In this document: positions 42,657-53,088 of the stretch, in pieces
Layout: each line of letters starts with the position of its first letter
Numbering within the stretch: position 1 is the first letter of the stretch
Position numbers and translations under genes: made by a program
The notes under the pieces: model-generated
The model's input: the letters and a program-made list of their open reading frames with translations, nothing else
What the model was told of the DNA's origin: nothing
Databases searched by the model: none
From: Bradyrhizobium sp. LMTR 3
GTDB lineage: Bacteria; Pseudomonadota; Alphaproteobacteria; Rhizobiales; Xanthobacteraceae
Reading direction: 5' to 3'
NCBI RefSeq assembly: GCF_001693485.1
Contig: NZ_MAXC01000008.1
Location: 112,151-176,150 of the forward strand
Length of the DNA stretch: 64,000 bases

Positions 42657-43832
42657 ATGTTCCTGCAATTCTTCACATCGTTGCGCGACGCGCAGGTCCC
42701 GGTGACGCTGCGTGAATATCTGACGCTGATGGAGGCGCTCGACGCCGACCTTGCCGATCAGACGGTGGAGAATTTCTACTATCTCTCCCGCGCCGCGCTG
42801 GTAAAGGACGAGCGCAACCTCGACAAGTTCGACCGCGTCTTCGGCACCGTGTTCAAAGGGCTGGAAAGCCTGCTGGACGCCATGGAGAAGGCGGACATTC
42901 CCGCCGAATGGCTGAAGAAGCTCGCGGAAAAATACCTCACCGAGGAAGAGAAGAAGCAGATCGAGGCGATGGGCTGGGACAAGCTCATGGAGACGCTTCG
43001 CCAGCGCCTGAAGGAACAGCAGGGCCGCCATCAGGGCGGCAACAAGTGGATCGGCACCGCCGGCACTTCGCCGTTCGGCGCCCATGGCTACAATCCCGAA
43101 GGCGTCAGAATCGGGCAGGAGAAGAACCGCAACAACCGCGCCGTGAAGGTGTGGGACAAGCGCGAGTTCAAAGACCTCGACGGCAATGTCGAGCTCGGCA
43201 TCCGCAACATCAAGATCGCGCTGCGCCGTCTGCGCAAATTCGCCCGCACCGGCGCGCCCGACGAACTCGATTTGGACACCACGATCAGGGAGACCGCCAA
43301 CCACGGCTATCTCGACGTGCACATGCGCCCCGAGCGTCGCAATGCGGTGAAGGTTTTGGTGTTCTTCGACATCGGCGGCTCGATGGATTCCCATATCGAG
43401 CAGGTCGAGGAGTTGTTCTCGGCCGCGAAGTCCGAGTTCAAGCACATGGAATATTTTTACTTCCACAACTGCCTCTATGAAGGCGTGTGGAAGCAGAACA
43501 AGCGCCGCTTCACCGACCGCACGCCGACCTGGGACGTGCTGCATAAATATCCGCACGACTACAAGGTGGTGTTCGTCGGCGACGCCTCGATGTCGCCGTA
43601 TGAGATCATGGTGCCGGGCGGCTCGGTCGAGCATGTGAACGAGGAAGCCGGCGCGGTCTGGCTGGAGCGCATCACGCGCACCTATCCGCATACGGTGTGG
43701 CTCAATCCGGTGGCGCAGAAACACTGGGACTATTCGGAATCCACCACCATCATCCGCCGGTTGCTTTCGGATCGCATGTATCCGATCACGATCGAAGGCT
43801 TAGAGGCCGCGATGAAGGAATTGGTGCGGTAG
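42657..43832 (+). CDS. VWA domain protein, CoxE-like, MoxR partner
   Basis: The protein has 391 residues. The C-terminal half is a von Willebrand A domain (from about residue 230: KVLVFFDIGGSMDSHIEQVE). Its metal-site motif reads D-I-G-G-S-M, so the first Ser of DxSxS is Gly. The N-terminal part is helical and charged (LTEEEKKQIEAMGWDKLMET). This is the group found with MoxR AAA+ proteins, in which the pair acts in enzyme assembly. Unusually, the two genes are divergent, with the GlsB-type gene between them. The ATG at 42657 is the start of the family-like MFLQFFTSLRDAQVPVTLRE. Confidence 0.85.
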   Translation: MFLQFFTSLRDAQVPVTLREYLTLMEALDADLADQTVENFYYLSRAALVKDERNLDKFDRVFGTVFKGLESLLDAMEKADIPAEWLKKLAEKYLTEEEKKQIEAMGWDKLMETLRQRLKEQQGRHQGGNKWIGTAGTSPFGAHGYNPEGVRIGQEKNRNNRAVKVWDKREFKDLDGNVELGIRNIKIALRRLRKFARTGAPDELDLDTTIRETANHGYLDVHMRPERRNAVKVLVFFDIGGSMDSHIEQVEELFSAAKSEFKHMEYFYFHNCLYEGVWKQNKRRFTDRTPTWDVLHKYPHDYKVVFVGDASMSPYEIMVPGGSVEHVNEEAGAVWLERITRTYPHTVWLNPVAQKHWDYSESTTIIRRLLSDRMYPITIEGLEAAMKELVR

Positions 43833-43841
43833 TTCTACCTC

Positions 43842-43938
43842 GTCATTCCGGGGCGCGCGCAGCGCGAACCCGGAATCCAGAGATTGGTTTACTCGCTCGA
43901 GATTCCGGGTCTGGTCCTTAGGACCATCCCGGAATGAC
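43842..43938. repeat. Dispersed palindromic repeat, family A (copy 3)
   Basis: It opens GTCATTCCGGGGCGCGC and closes CATCCCGGAATGAC with CTCGAGATTCCGGGTCTGG inside. It separates the VWA and rhodanese genes. Confidence 0.82.
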
Positions 43939-43963
43939 GGCCAAGAAACTTCAAGGAGTGCAA

Positions 43964-44377
43964 ATGCCCCAGACCATTCACCGCGGCATCAAATCCCTGA
44001 TCGATGAAGCCAATGCCGAGATCGAGACTGTCAGTGCCGCTGAGGCCATCAAGGCCGCGCAGGATCCGGGCGTCGTGATCGTCGATATCCGCGATCCCCG
44101 CGAGATCGAACGCGAGGGCAAGATTCCCGGCGCGTTCTCCTGCACCCGCGGCATGCTGGAATTCTGGATCGATCCGCAAAGCCCCTATGCCAAGCCGATC
44201 TTTCAGGAAGACAAGAAGTTCATCTTCCATTGCGCCGGCGGCATGCGCTCGGCGCTCGCGGCCAAGACCGCGCAGGACATGGGCCTGAAGCCGGTTGCGC
44301 ATATGGGCGGCGGCTTCGCCGCCTGGCGCGACGCCGGCGGCCCGGTCGAGAAATGGGAGCCGAAGAAGAAGGCTTAA
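43964..44377 (+). CDS. Rhodanese-like domain protein
   Basis: This 137-residue single rhodanese domain has the active-site Cys in FHCAGGMRSALAA and the CH2-type motif VIVDIRDPREIEREGKIPGA. It transfers sulfur from thiosulfate or a persulfide to cyanide or a cellular acceptor. AAGGAG precedes the ATG at 43964; an in-frame ATG at 43934 lies in the repeat. A second, two-domain sulfurtransferase gene follows about 100 bp on, so sulfur transfer is the local theme. Confidence 0.88.
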   Translation: MPQTIHRGIKSLIDEANAEIETVSAAEAIKAAQDPGVVIVDIRDPREIEREGKIPGAFSCTRGMLEFWIDPQSPYAKPIFQEDKKFIFHCAGGMRSALAAKTAQDMGLKPVAHMGGGFAAWRDAGGPVEKWEPKKKA

Positions 44378-44388
44378 GTTTTTCCCGC

Positions 44389-44462
44389 GTCATTCCGGGG
44401 TGCGAAGCGAACCCGGAATCTCGAGATTCCGGGTCTGGTCCTTCGGACCATCCCGGAATGAC
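44389..44462. repeat. Dispersed palindromic repeat, family A (copy 4)
   Basis: It opens GTCATTCCGGGGTGCG and closes CATCCCGGAATGAC with GGAATCTCGAGATTCC at its centre. It separates two sulfurtransferase genes, with another copy on the other side of the first. Confidence 0.85.
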
Positions 44463-44480
44463 AGCAAGGATTTTTGCATT

Positions 44481-45335
44481 ATGCCCACCACCACTGACCC
44501 GCTCGTCTCCACCGACTGGCTCGCCGCGCGCCTGAACGATCCCAACGTCAAAATCGTCGATGCCACGTTCAAGATGCCGGGCGTGATGCCGCTGCCGAAG
44601 GACGACTATCTCGCCGCGCATATTCCGGGCGCGGTGTTCTTTGACGTCGATGCGGTGTCCGACCATTCCAATCCGCTGCCGCACATGTTTCCGTCCGCCG
44701 AGCAATTCGGCCGCGACGTCGGCGCGCTCGGGATCGGCAATGACGACACCGTCGTGGTCTATGATTCCGGCGGCTGGGTCGCCGCACCCCGGGTGTGGTG
44801 GATGTTTCTGTCGTTCGGCAAGGACGTGCGCGTGCTCGATGGCGGCCTGAAGAAGTGGGTCGCGGAAGGCCGCAAGGTCGAGAGCGGGCAGGGGACGCCG
44901 AAGCCTTCGACGTTCAAGGCGACGTTCGATGCGCGGCGCACGCGCAGCATGCAGCAATTGGTCGAAAACCTCGCGACCCGCGCCGAGCAGGTGATCGATG
45001 CGCGCGCCAATGAACGCTATCAGGGCAAGGTCGCCGAGCCGCGGCCGGGACTTCGCTCCGGCCACATCCCCGGCAGCCTCAGCTTGCCCTACAACAATCT
45101 GTTCGATGCCGCGACCGGGACGATGAAGCCGCTCGATGAGTTGCGCGCGGCGTTCTCAGGCGCCGGCGTGAAGCTCGATGCACCGATCGTGACGAGCTGC
45201 GGATCCGGCGTCAGCGCCGCCGTGCTGACGTTGGCGCTCTATCGTCTCGGCGTCGAGAACCCGGCGCTGTATGACGGCTCGTGGACGGAGTGGGGCGCGG
45301 CCGACGGTCCCCCGGTTGCGACCGGCCCGGCCTGA
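44481..45335 (+). CDS. sseA: Thiosulfate/3-mercaptopyruvate sulfurtransferase, two rhodanese domains
   Basis: The protein has 284 residues in two rhodanese domains. The first (residues about 10-130) is inactive, with VVYDSGGWVAAPRVWWMFLS. The second has the catalytic Cys in IVTSCGSGVSAAVLTLAL. The CGSGVSA loop is the form typical of 3-mercaptopyruvate sulfurtransferases (CG[S/T]GVTA), so SseA activity is favoured over thiosulfate. The ATG at 44481 begins MPTTTDPLVSTDWLAARL. It is cytoplasmic. It follows a single-domain rhodanese gene and a repeat. Confidence 0.87.
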   Translation: MPTTTDPLVSTDWLAARLNDPNVKIVDATFKMPGVMPLPKDDYLAAHIPGAVFFDVDAVSDHSNPLPHMFPSAEQFGRDVGALGIGNDDTVVVYDSGGWVAAPRVWWMFLSFGKDVRVLDGGLKKWVAEGRKVESGQGTPKPSTFKATFDARRTRSMQQLVENLATRAEQVIDARANERYQGKVAEPRPGLRSGHIPGSLSLPYNNLFDAATGTMKPLDELRAAFSGAGVKLDAPIVTSCGSGVSAAVLTLALYRLGVENPALYDGSWTEWGAADGPPVATGPA

Positions 45336-45352
45336 TCCTTAAATTTTGGATG

Positions 45353-46144
45353 CTACCTCGTTGCGGGCGTGACGGGGAACGGTAGGAACGGATTGGGTTG
45401 CTGCTGCTGCAGGGTCAGCTCTGCCTCACGTACCAGACGCGCGCGGCGCGCCGCCGCAATTCGCCGCTTCTCGCGAGCCCGCTGTGCGGCAAGCTTCTTG
45501 ATTGCGGTGCGGTCCGGCTTCGCGTCCGTGGTCGTGGCCGATGTCTTTTCATCGACGATGACGGCAGGACCGCCGAGCGTCGCGATCCTGGTCACAGCGG
45601 CATTGTCTTCAAGTGACGGCGCCGCGGGAGGCGAGGCGGCAGCAGCGGCTGGATCCGGCGTATCAGGGACGGTGGCGAGCTTGACTTCCGCACTGGGAGC
45701 GGGCGCCTCGGTTTGGGCCGCGGAAGCCGGAGCAACCGGTGTGCCCGCAATCATCTCCGTCGCCGGCACTTCCGGCTTGGCGGCTTCGGTCGGCATCGGC
45801 TCTGCCGGCGTCGCCGCAGCCAGTTGCTCGGGCTCCGCCGGACTGACGTCTGGAGACTGCACGGTCGATGCCGCTGCCTCCGAGGCTGCTTCCGGGACGG
45901 CGGCGGCCGCGACATTGTCGGCCGGCCTATCCGCGACGGATGGGTCGACGCGCATCAAAGCCAAGCTCGGCAGCGGGTCGTCGCTCTGGCGGGCGAACAT
46001 CGGCTCGGGTGCCGCCCGTCGCGAGGGAAGATTGGCAAATTCCTCATGCGCGGCCCGCAACAGGGCAGCAGCGCCAAGACCAAAAACCAGAATCGACGTC
46101 GACAGTACAATTGCGATGAACAAGAAACGAAAGCCGGGAAGCAT
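45353..46144 (-). CDS. Membrane-anchored Ala/Pro-rich hypothetical protein
   Basis: The protein has 263 residues. It has one hydrophobic segment near the N-terminus (residues about 5-28: FRFLFIAIVLSTSILVFGLG) and a long low-complexity Ala/Pro/Glu-rich middle. The C-terminus is strongly basic (AAQRAREKRRIAAARRARLV). It looks like a single-pass protein with a disordered region outside the membrane and a basic tail. The ATG at 46144 is placed to keep the membrane segment close to the end; an AAGGAGG lies 15 bases before it, and an in-frame GTG right after that site is an alternative. Function unknown. Confidence 0.65.
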   Translation of the reverse strand: MLPGFRFLFIAIVLSTSILVFGLGAAALLRAAHEEFANLPSRRAAPEPMFARQSDDPLPSLALMRVDPSVADRPADNVAAAAVPEAASEAAASTVQSPDVSPAEPEQLAAATPAEPMPTEAAKPEVPATEMIAGTPVAPASAAQTEAPAPSAEVKLATVPDTPDPAAAAASPPAAPSLEDNAAVTRIATLGGPAVIVDEKTSATTTDAKPDRTAIKKLAAQRAREKRRIAAARRARLVREAELTLQQQQPNPFLPFPVTPATR

Positions 46145-46487
46145 GGACCAGGGTTCCACCCTCCTTGATCTCTGAAGGGTTATTGCTTGCCAAGGGAACG
46201 CGGTGACCACTGTGAGAGCCGGATGCGGCGGGGTGCGGCGCGCGCGAATCAGGCCGATTTGAGAGTATCTCAATGCCCGGCGGCTTTTTGTTACAAAATC
46301 TGCGGTTCGACGTCGCGCACCACCCGCCGACGGCGATTTCCGCCGTCCTGAGGCATCTTTGCCGCAGCTTGGCTGCGATCACAAATGACTGGTTGGGCCG
46401 AATTTCGCGGATTTGTCTTGAATGCGCCGCGATCTTCCGTCATCTGCCGTTAACCGTCCGGTGGGGCTTGGGGTCTATACAAAGGCG

Positions 46488-47813
46488 ATGATGAACAACC
46501 GCATTTTGACGATTTGTGCCGCCATTGCCGCTGGCATGGCTGGAACCTCGCTCGCCCATGCGCAGAGCTATCCGTCAGCTCCCGGCCAGGTCTATTCGAC
46601 AGCTCCGGGACCGTACGTGCACGGTGGCTATGCGGTTGACGAACGCCGCCCCGGCGAACCTGATTTCGACGCACTGGACGACGACGAGACGCCGAACGCG
46701 CCGAGTTCGGCCGCGTTGCCGCCGCCCGGCCCGGTGCTGTCACCCAACGATCCCCGCTATGGCCGCCCGGCGCCCGCCCCGGTCTATTCGGACCGCGGCG
46801 CCCCGATGCCCACAGGCCCGATCCTTTCTCCTGATGACCCGCGCTATGGCCGCCCGGCCACCGCCGCGGCACCTACCGGCCCGATCCTTTCGCCCGACGA
46901 TCCGCGTTACGGCCGTCTGGCCGGTCCGCCGCCGGTGATCTATGCGGACCGTCCGCCCGGTTCGCAGCAACAGGTCTATTCGGATCGCGGCGATAGCCGC
47001 ATTCCCGGCGCCGGCATCGTCTATCCGAACGACGACGGCCTGCGTCCGCCGGGGGCCATCAGCGCCGCACCGGCGGCCGCGCCCGCCGCCACTGGCGCGC
47101 TCCCGCAGTCGCAGCAACCCGCCGTTGGAGCTGACGGCAAGCCGGTGCAACTCGCCGCCCTGCCGCCGGAAGAGCAGCCGGAAGTCGGCCCTGCGCAGCT
47201 TCCACCGCATCTACGCCGCCAGGAAGTGGCCTTCACGACCAAGGAGCCCGCGGGCACCATCGTTGTCGATACCGCCAATACCCACCTCTATTACGTCCTC
47301 GGTGGGGGACGTGCGATCCGCTACGGCGTCCGCGTCGGCCGCGACGGCTTCACCTGGAACGGCGTGCAGAAGATCAGCCGTAAGGCCGAGTGGCCGGACT
47401 GGCATCCACCGACCGAGATGATCGAGCGCCAACCCTATCTGCCGCGCTTCATGGCCGGCGGCCCCGGCAATCCGCTCGGCGCACGTGCAATGTATCTGGG
47501 TTCGACCATCTATCGCATCCACGGCACCAACCAGCCTTCGACGATCGGCAAGTTCGTCTCCTCGGGCTGCATCGGCATGCTGAACGAGGACGTCTCCGAC
47601 CTGTTCGAGCGCGCCAAGGTCGGTACCCGCGTGGTGGTGATGCCCGGTGGCCCCCCGCCCGCCAATACCGCAAGCGCGTCGGCCGCTCCGCCGCCCGCCG
47701 CTGGCCCGGCTGCCGCAGCAGCCCCCCGACCGGCTCAGGCCCAACTGGCGCCCGCTTCCGGTGCGCAGCCGGCGGTGGTGCCGCCGCTGCCCGCGCCGGT
47801 CACGATTCGGTAA
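46488..47813 (+). CDS. Secreted L,D-transpeptidase with three N-terminal repeats
   Basis: The protein has 441 residues. A signal peptide ends at SLAHAQ. Residues about 80-145 hold three copies of GP-x-LSP-x-DPRYGR-x-A, then Pro-rich linkers. The YkuD catalytic domain covers about 255-390, with His in YRIHGTNQPSTIGKFVSSG and the catalytic Cys in SSGCIGMLNEDVSDL. The usual Arg after CI is Gly. A Pro/Ala-rich tail follows. It crosslinks peptidoglycan or attaches it to partners in the periplasm. A strong terminator follows the gene. Start is ATG at 46488 or 46491. Confidence 0.88.
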   Translation: MMNNRILTICAAIAAGMAGTSLAHAQSYPSAPGQVYSTAPGPYVHGGYAVDERRPGEPDFDALDDDETPNAPSSAALPPPGPVLSPNDPRYGRPAPAPVYSDRGAPMPTGPILSPDDPRYGRPATAAAPTGPILSPDDPRYGRLAGPPPVIYADRPPGSQQQVYSDRGDSRIPGAGIVYPNDDGLRPPGAISAAPAAAPAATGALPQSQQPAVGADGKPVQLAALPPEEQPEVGPAQLPPHLRRQEVAFTTKEPAGTIVVDTANTHLYYVLGGGRAIRYGVRVGRDGFTWNGVQKISRKAEWPDWHPPTEMIERQPYLPRFMAGGPGNPLGARAMYLGSTIYRIHGTNQPSTIGKFVSSGCIGMLNEDVSDLFERAKVGTRVVVMPGGPPPANTASASAAPPPAAGPAAAAAPRPAQAQLAPASGAQPAVVPPLPAPVTIR

Positions 47814-47838
47814 GGCTCTCAGCCACAACGACGTTTCG

Positions 47839-47864
47839 AAGGCGCGCCACGGCGCGCCTTTTTT
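47839..47864 (+). terminator. Rho-independent terminator after the L,D-transpeptidase
   Basis: AAGGCGCGCC-AC-GGCGCGCCTTTTTT is a perfect ten-base stem followed by six T residues. It is the strongest terminator in the window, located 26 bases after the stop codon. Confidence 0.92.
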
Positions 47865-48010
47865 GTTGTCGATCCGCGCGATGCGGCTTGGCCTTTGCGG
47901 AACAAGTCCGGATGGACAGGGGGCCTTCAGCCACATTCGCGCGCTTGAATTCACATTTCCTTCGATTACCTGCCGGCCAGAATTGTGGGGCAGTAGCAGG
48001 AGGATTTGCC

Positions 48011-48976
48011 ATGCGGATCTTTGTTGCAGGCGCCACTGGCGCTGTGGGCCGTCCACTCGTTGCCGCGCTGATAGCGGCAGGTCATTCCGTCGTTGGCACG
48101 ACGCGAACGGCGGCGAAGGCCGAGATCATCAGACGGATGGGCGCGGAACCTGCGATCGCCGATGGGCTCGACGCGCCGGCCATTCGCGCCGCAGTGCTTG
48201 CAGCGAAGCCGGATGTCATCATCCATGAGATGACCGATCTCGCAGGGGTCACCGATCTCAGGCATTTCGATCGCGCGTTCGCCAGCACCAATCGATTGCG
48301 CACGCAGGGCACCGATTTTCTGTTGGCGGCTGCGCGTGAGGCGGGCGTGAAGCGCTTCATCGTCCAGAGCTTTTGCGGCTGGACCTACGGCCGCAGCGGC
48401 GACCCGATCAAGACGGAGGCCGATCCGCTCGATTTCGATCCGCCGGAAGAACTGCGCCGCACGCTTGACGCGATTCAGTATCTGGAGGACGCCGTCACCA
48501 GCTCGGCGAATCTCGAAGGGATCGTCCTGCGATATGGGTCGTTCTATGGCCCCGGCACCGGCATGCTCTCACGCGCGATGATCGAACAGGTGCGCCGCCG
48601 CCATGTGCCGCTGATCGGCGGCGGTGGCGGACGGTGGTCGTTCATCCACGTCGATGACGCGGCTGCCGCGACCGTTGCTGCCATCGAGCGCGGCATATCA
48701 GGCGAGATCTACAACATCGTCGACGATGAGCCGGCGCCGGTCGCCGAATGGCTGCCTGCTCTTGCCACGCTGGTCGGAGCCAGGCCGCCGATTCGTGTGC
48801 CGGCTTGGCTTGGTCGGTTGTTCGCCGGCGAGCACCTGGTTTCGATGATGACGGAGGTGCGATCAGGCTCCAACGCCAAGGCGAGGCGCGAGCTGGCCTG
48901 GCAGCCGGCGCATCCGTCGTGGCGTCACGGATTTGCGGAGGTCGCCAGCGGCGCAACCGCGCAGCACGCAGCCTGA
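48011..48976 (+). CDS. NAD-dependent epimerase/dehydratase family protein
   Basis: The protein has 321 residues. The Rossmann motif is MRIFVAGATGAVGRPLVAAL. The Tyr of the short-chain dehydrogenase type lies in the SFCGWTYGRSGDPI stretch, with FIHVDDAAAATVAAIERGIS later. It is an extended short-chain dehydrogenase acting on a nucleotide sugar or related alcohol. The ribosome site CAGGAGGA precedes the ATG at 48011. A longer frame upstream belongs to the transpeptidase gene. The stop is just before a compound repeat. Confidence 0.86.
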   Translation: MRIFVAGATGAVGRPLVAALIAAGHSVVGTTRTAAKAEIIRRMGAEPAIADGLDAPAIRAAVLAAKPDVIIHEMTDLAGVTDLRHFDRAFASTNRLRTQGTDFLLAAAREAGVKRFIVQSFCGWTYGRSGDPIKTEADPLDFDPPEELRRTLDAIQYLEDAVTSSANLEGIVLRYGSFYGPGTGMLSRAMIEQVRRRHVPLIGGGGGRWSFIHVDDAAAATVAAIERGISGEIYNIVDDEPAPVAEWLPALATLVGARPPIRVPAWLGRLFAGEHLVSMMTEVRSGSNAKARRELAWQPAHPSWRHGFAEVASGATAQHAA

Positions 48977-48982
48977 AGGTTC

Positions 48983-49197
48983 TAGAGCATGATGAAATTA
49001 GACCTGATTGCGGCCACGAAGAAGGTGCGCGCCCTCTCCCGCTTGCGGGGGAGGGGCGGGGTGGGGGTGTCTCCGCGGGCGACACTGCCCGAGTGGAGAG
49101 AGCCCCCACCCGGCGCTTCGCGCCGACCTCCCCCGCAAGCGGGAGAGGTAAAGCGCGCCCGCGGCCAACTCATCTAACCAAAAATCATCATGCTCTA
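48983..49197. repeat. About 215-bp compound repeat, copy 2
   Basis: Ends TAGAGCATGATGAAATTAGA and AAAAATCATCATGCTCTA are inverted, around a family D core. It is nearly identical to 28604-28821. Its last three bases are the stop codon of the minus-strand dehydrogenase gene, so the insertion may have altered the end of that protein. Confidence 0.88.
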
Positions 49198-50154
49198 GGC
49201 GAGCCGCTGCTTCGCCTCGCCCTTGAACCAGGCGTCGATGCCTTCCACCATCTGCTGATAGTGGTTTCGAAAACTGTCCTCGGTGACGTAGCCGAGATGC
49301 GGCGTCAGCACCATGTTATCGAGCTTGCGGAAGGGATGGTCGACCGGCAGCGGCTCGACCGAGAACACGTCGATGCCGGCGCCCGCGATCTTCTTTTGCG
49401 TGACCGCTTCCAATAGCGCGCCTTCGTCGACGATCGGCCCGCGCGCGGTGTTGACGAGATAGGCGGTCGGTTTCATCCGCGCGAGGTCATCGCGCCCGAC
49501 CAGCCCGCGCGTGCGCTGGCTCAGCACCACATGGATGGTGACGATGTCGGCCGTCGAGAACAGCTCTTCCTTGCTCACATAGGTGACGCCGACTTCCTTG
49601 CATTTTTCAGCCGTCAGGTTCTGGCTCCAGGCGATCACGTTCATGCCGAAAGCCTGCGCCAGCTTCGATACTTTGGTGCCGAGCTTGCCGAGGCCGATCA
49701 CCCCGAGTGTGCGGCCCTCGATCTCCATGCCGACAAGTGCCTGCAACGGCGCGCCGGCATGCATGCGGGCGTTTTCGCGGCCGATATTGCGGGTCAGCTC
49801 CAGGATCAGCCCCATGGTCAGTGGCGCCGTCGGGTCGCGGCCCCATTGGGTGCCGCACAGCACCACCTTGTGGTCCTTGGCGGCCTCCATATCGATGGCG
49901 GCATTGCGCAGGCCCGAGGTGATCAGGAGTTTTAGGTTGGGCAGGCCTGCAAACATGGTGCGCGGGAACGGGGTGCGCTCGCGCATCGCACAGATGATCT
50001 CGAAATCCTTGAGCGCGGCGGCCGCGGCTTCCGCGTTCGCAAACGGCTGGTTGAACACCGTGACGTCGACGCGGTCGGTGACCTTGGACCAGTCGGCGAC
50101 CTTGAGCGCCACATTGAGATAGTCGTCGAGGATAGCACAGCGCAGCCGCGTCAT
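49195..50154 (-). CDS. D-2-hydroxyacid dehydrogenase, NAD-dependent
   Basis: The protein has 319 residues. The NAD motif is LGVIGLGKLGTKVSKLAQAF. The catalytic Arg is in YLVNTARGPIVDEG, Glu is in DVFSVEPLP and His is in LTPHLGYVTEDSF. It reduces a 2-keto acid or oxidises a D-hydroxy acid; the family also contains phosphoglycerate and hydroxypyruvate enzymes. Its stop codon coincides with the right end of a repeat, and its C-terminus (WFKGEAKQRLA) seems normal in length. No operon partner is seen. Confidence 0.87.
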   Translation of the reverse strand: MTRLRCAILDDYLNVALKVADWSKVTDRVDVTVFNQPFANAEAAAAALKDFEIICAMRERTPFPRTMFAGLPNLKLLITSGLRNAAIDMEAAKDHKVVLCGTQWGRDPTAPLTMGLILELTRNIGRENARMHAGAPLQALVGMEIEGRTLGVIGLGKLGTKVSKLAQAFGMNVIAWSQNLTAEKCKEVGVTYVSKEELFSTADIVTIHVVLSQRTRGLVGRDDLARMKPTAYLVNTARGPIVDEGALLEAVTQKKIAGAGIDVFSVEPLPVDHPFRKLDNMVLTPHLGYVTEDSFRNHYQQMVEGIDAWFKGEAKQRLA

Positions 50155-50294
50155 TTGAGAGGTCCGTCGATGGCGAGGATGACGGCGGAGACACCGTCGG
50201 GAAGATCGCCATGGTCGCGCGCAATCGGTAGCGGCGCAAGCGGACTAAACGCAGGGCAGGCTCAAAGGCAGGACAGCCTCAAAACCAGGAAATC

Positions 50295-50489
50295 TCAGTT
50301 CTGATGGCCGGGATGCTTGGCGCGCCAGGCCGGTCCCGGGCCGCGCATATAGTACAGTTCCGGGCGGTAGGGGTTGAACGCCTTGGCCACGAACTGGCGC
50401 CAGAAAGCGCGGAGTTCTGCCAACGGTTTTGCCAGTCCGGCGCTTGCATGAGCCGGGGTGGAAAGGGATGCCGAACCGATCGTAGCCAT
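50295..50489 (-). CDS. Small hypothetical protein
   Basis: This 64-residue frame starts [20 protein letters not shown] and ends [10 protein letters not shown]. The sequence [20 protein letters not shown] suggests a short amphipathic helix followed by a basic aromatic tail. It is divergent from ettA. An in-frame ATG at 50510 would add seven residues. Frame and composition favour a real gene, but no family is recognised. Confidence 0.5.
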   Translation of the reverse strand: MATIGSASLSTPAHASAGLAKPLAELRAFWRQFVAKAFNPYRPELYYMRGPGPAWRAKHPGHQN

Positions 50490-50720
50490 GACGCTGGCCC
50501 TTGTTTTCAAGACGCCTTTTCCGGCGCTGAAAACGAGTTTTCGCCTGATTTATTAAAAGATAGTTTCAATTGTCGGTATCTCGGCAGACATGGTGACCAT
50601 CCCGTATTCACCCGTGGTGAACGGACGGAAAACGCCCCTCCGCGGTTGCCCTTTGGGGGCCACGCCGCTACATCAGCGGCAGCAAATTTCCGTAAAATCC
50701 AACAGGTTCCAGGGATCGCG

Positions 50721-52370
<1,650 letters not shown>

Positions 52371-52497
52371 ACCAATCGGGCGTTTGCATGATCAGTGTCC
52401 CGCGTGTGCTGCGGCCAGTTGTCGCTTCACACGGCGGTGACAGTGCGTAGATATAGACGTTGTTCCGCAATTGTAATTCTGCAGCGAGCTATCCCTG

Positions 52498-53088
52498 ATG
52501 TCCCTTACCCCCGAAACACCCTTGCCGCCTAAAGGTAAGGGGAAGGCATTGCGCCCCGTTCCGATGCTGATCTTCGGCTCCCGCTGGCTGCAATTGCCGC
52601 TTTACGTCGGTCTGATTGTCGCGCAAGGCGTCTATGTCGTGCTGTTTCTGAAGGAGCTGTGGCATCTGTTCGCCCATGCTTTCGATTTCAGCGAACAGCA
52701 GATCATGCTGGCAGTGCTGGGCCTGATCGACGTCGTCATGATCTCCAACCTGCTGGTGATGGTGATCGTCGGTGGCTACGAGACCTTCGTCTCCCGTCTC
52801 AACCTGCAGGGTCATCCCGATGAGCCGGAATGGCTCAGTCACGTCAACGCCAGCGTGCTCAAGATCAAGCTGGCGATGGCGATCATCGGCATCTCCTCGA
52901 TCCATCTCTTGCGCACGTTCATCGAGGCCGGCGGCCTTGCATCGGGCAAGAGCGCCTACACCGAAACCGGCGTGATGTGGCAGACCATCATTCATACGGT
53001 CTTCATTCTGTCGGCCATCGGCATTGCCTATGTCGACCGTGTCTCGAACATGGCTATCGACGAAGCAAAGCGCGCCACTTCGCATTGA
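52498..53088 (+). CDS. YqhA/UPF0114 family membrane protein
   Basis: The protein has 196 residues with three or four hydrophobic segments ([59 protein letters not shown] and [19 protein letters not shown]). [20 protein letters not shown] is a family signature. Function is unknown. The stop TGA overlaps the ATG of the next gene (TGATG), so translation is probably coupled to the transglycosylase. Confidence 0.88.
   Translation: MSLTPETPLPPKGKGKALRPVPMLIFGSRWLQLPLYVGLIVAQGVYVVLFLKELWHLFAHAFDFSEQQIMLAVLGLIDVVMISNLLVMVIVGGYETFVSRLNLQGHPDEPEWLSHVNASVLKIKLAMAIIGISSIHLLRTFIEAGGLASGKSAYTETGVMWQTIIHTVFILSAIGIAYVDRVSNMAIDEAKRATSH

Noticed and set aside
42591..43724. Long minus-strand frame opposite the VWA gene
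   Set aside because: It reads as the complement of a recognised domain and has no domain of its own.
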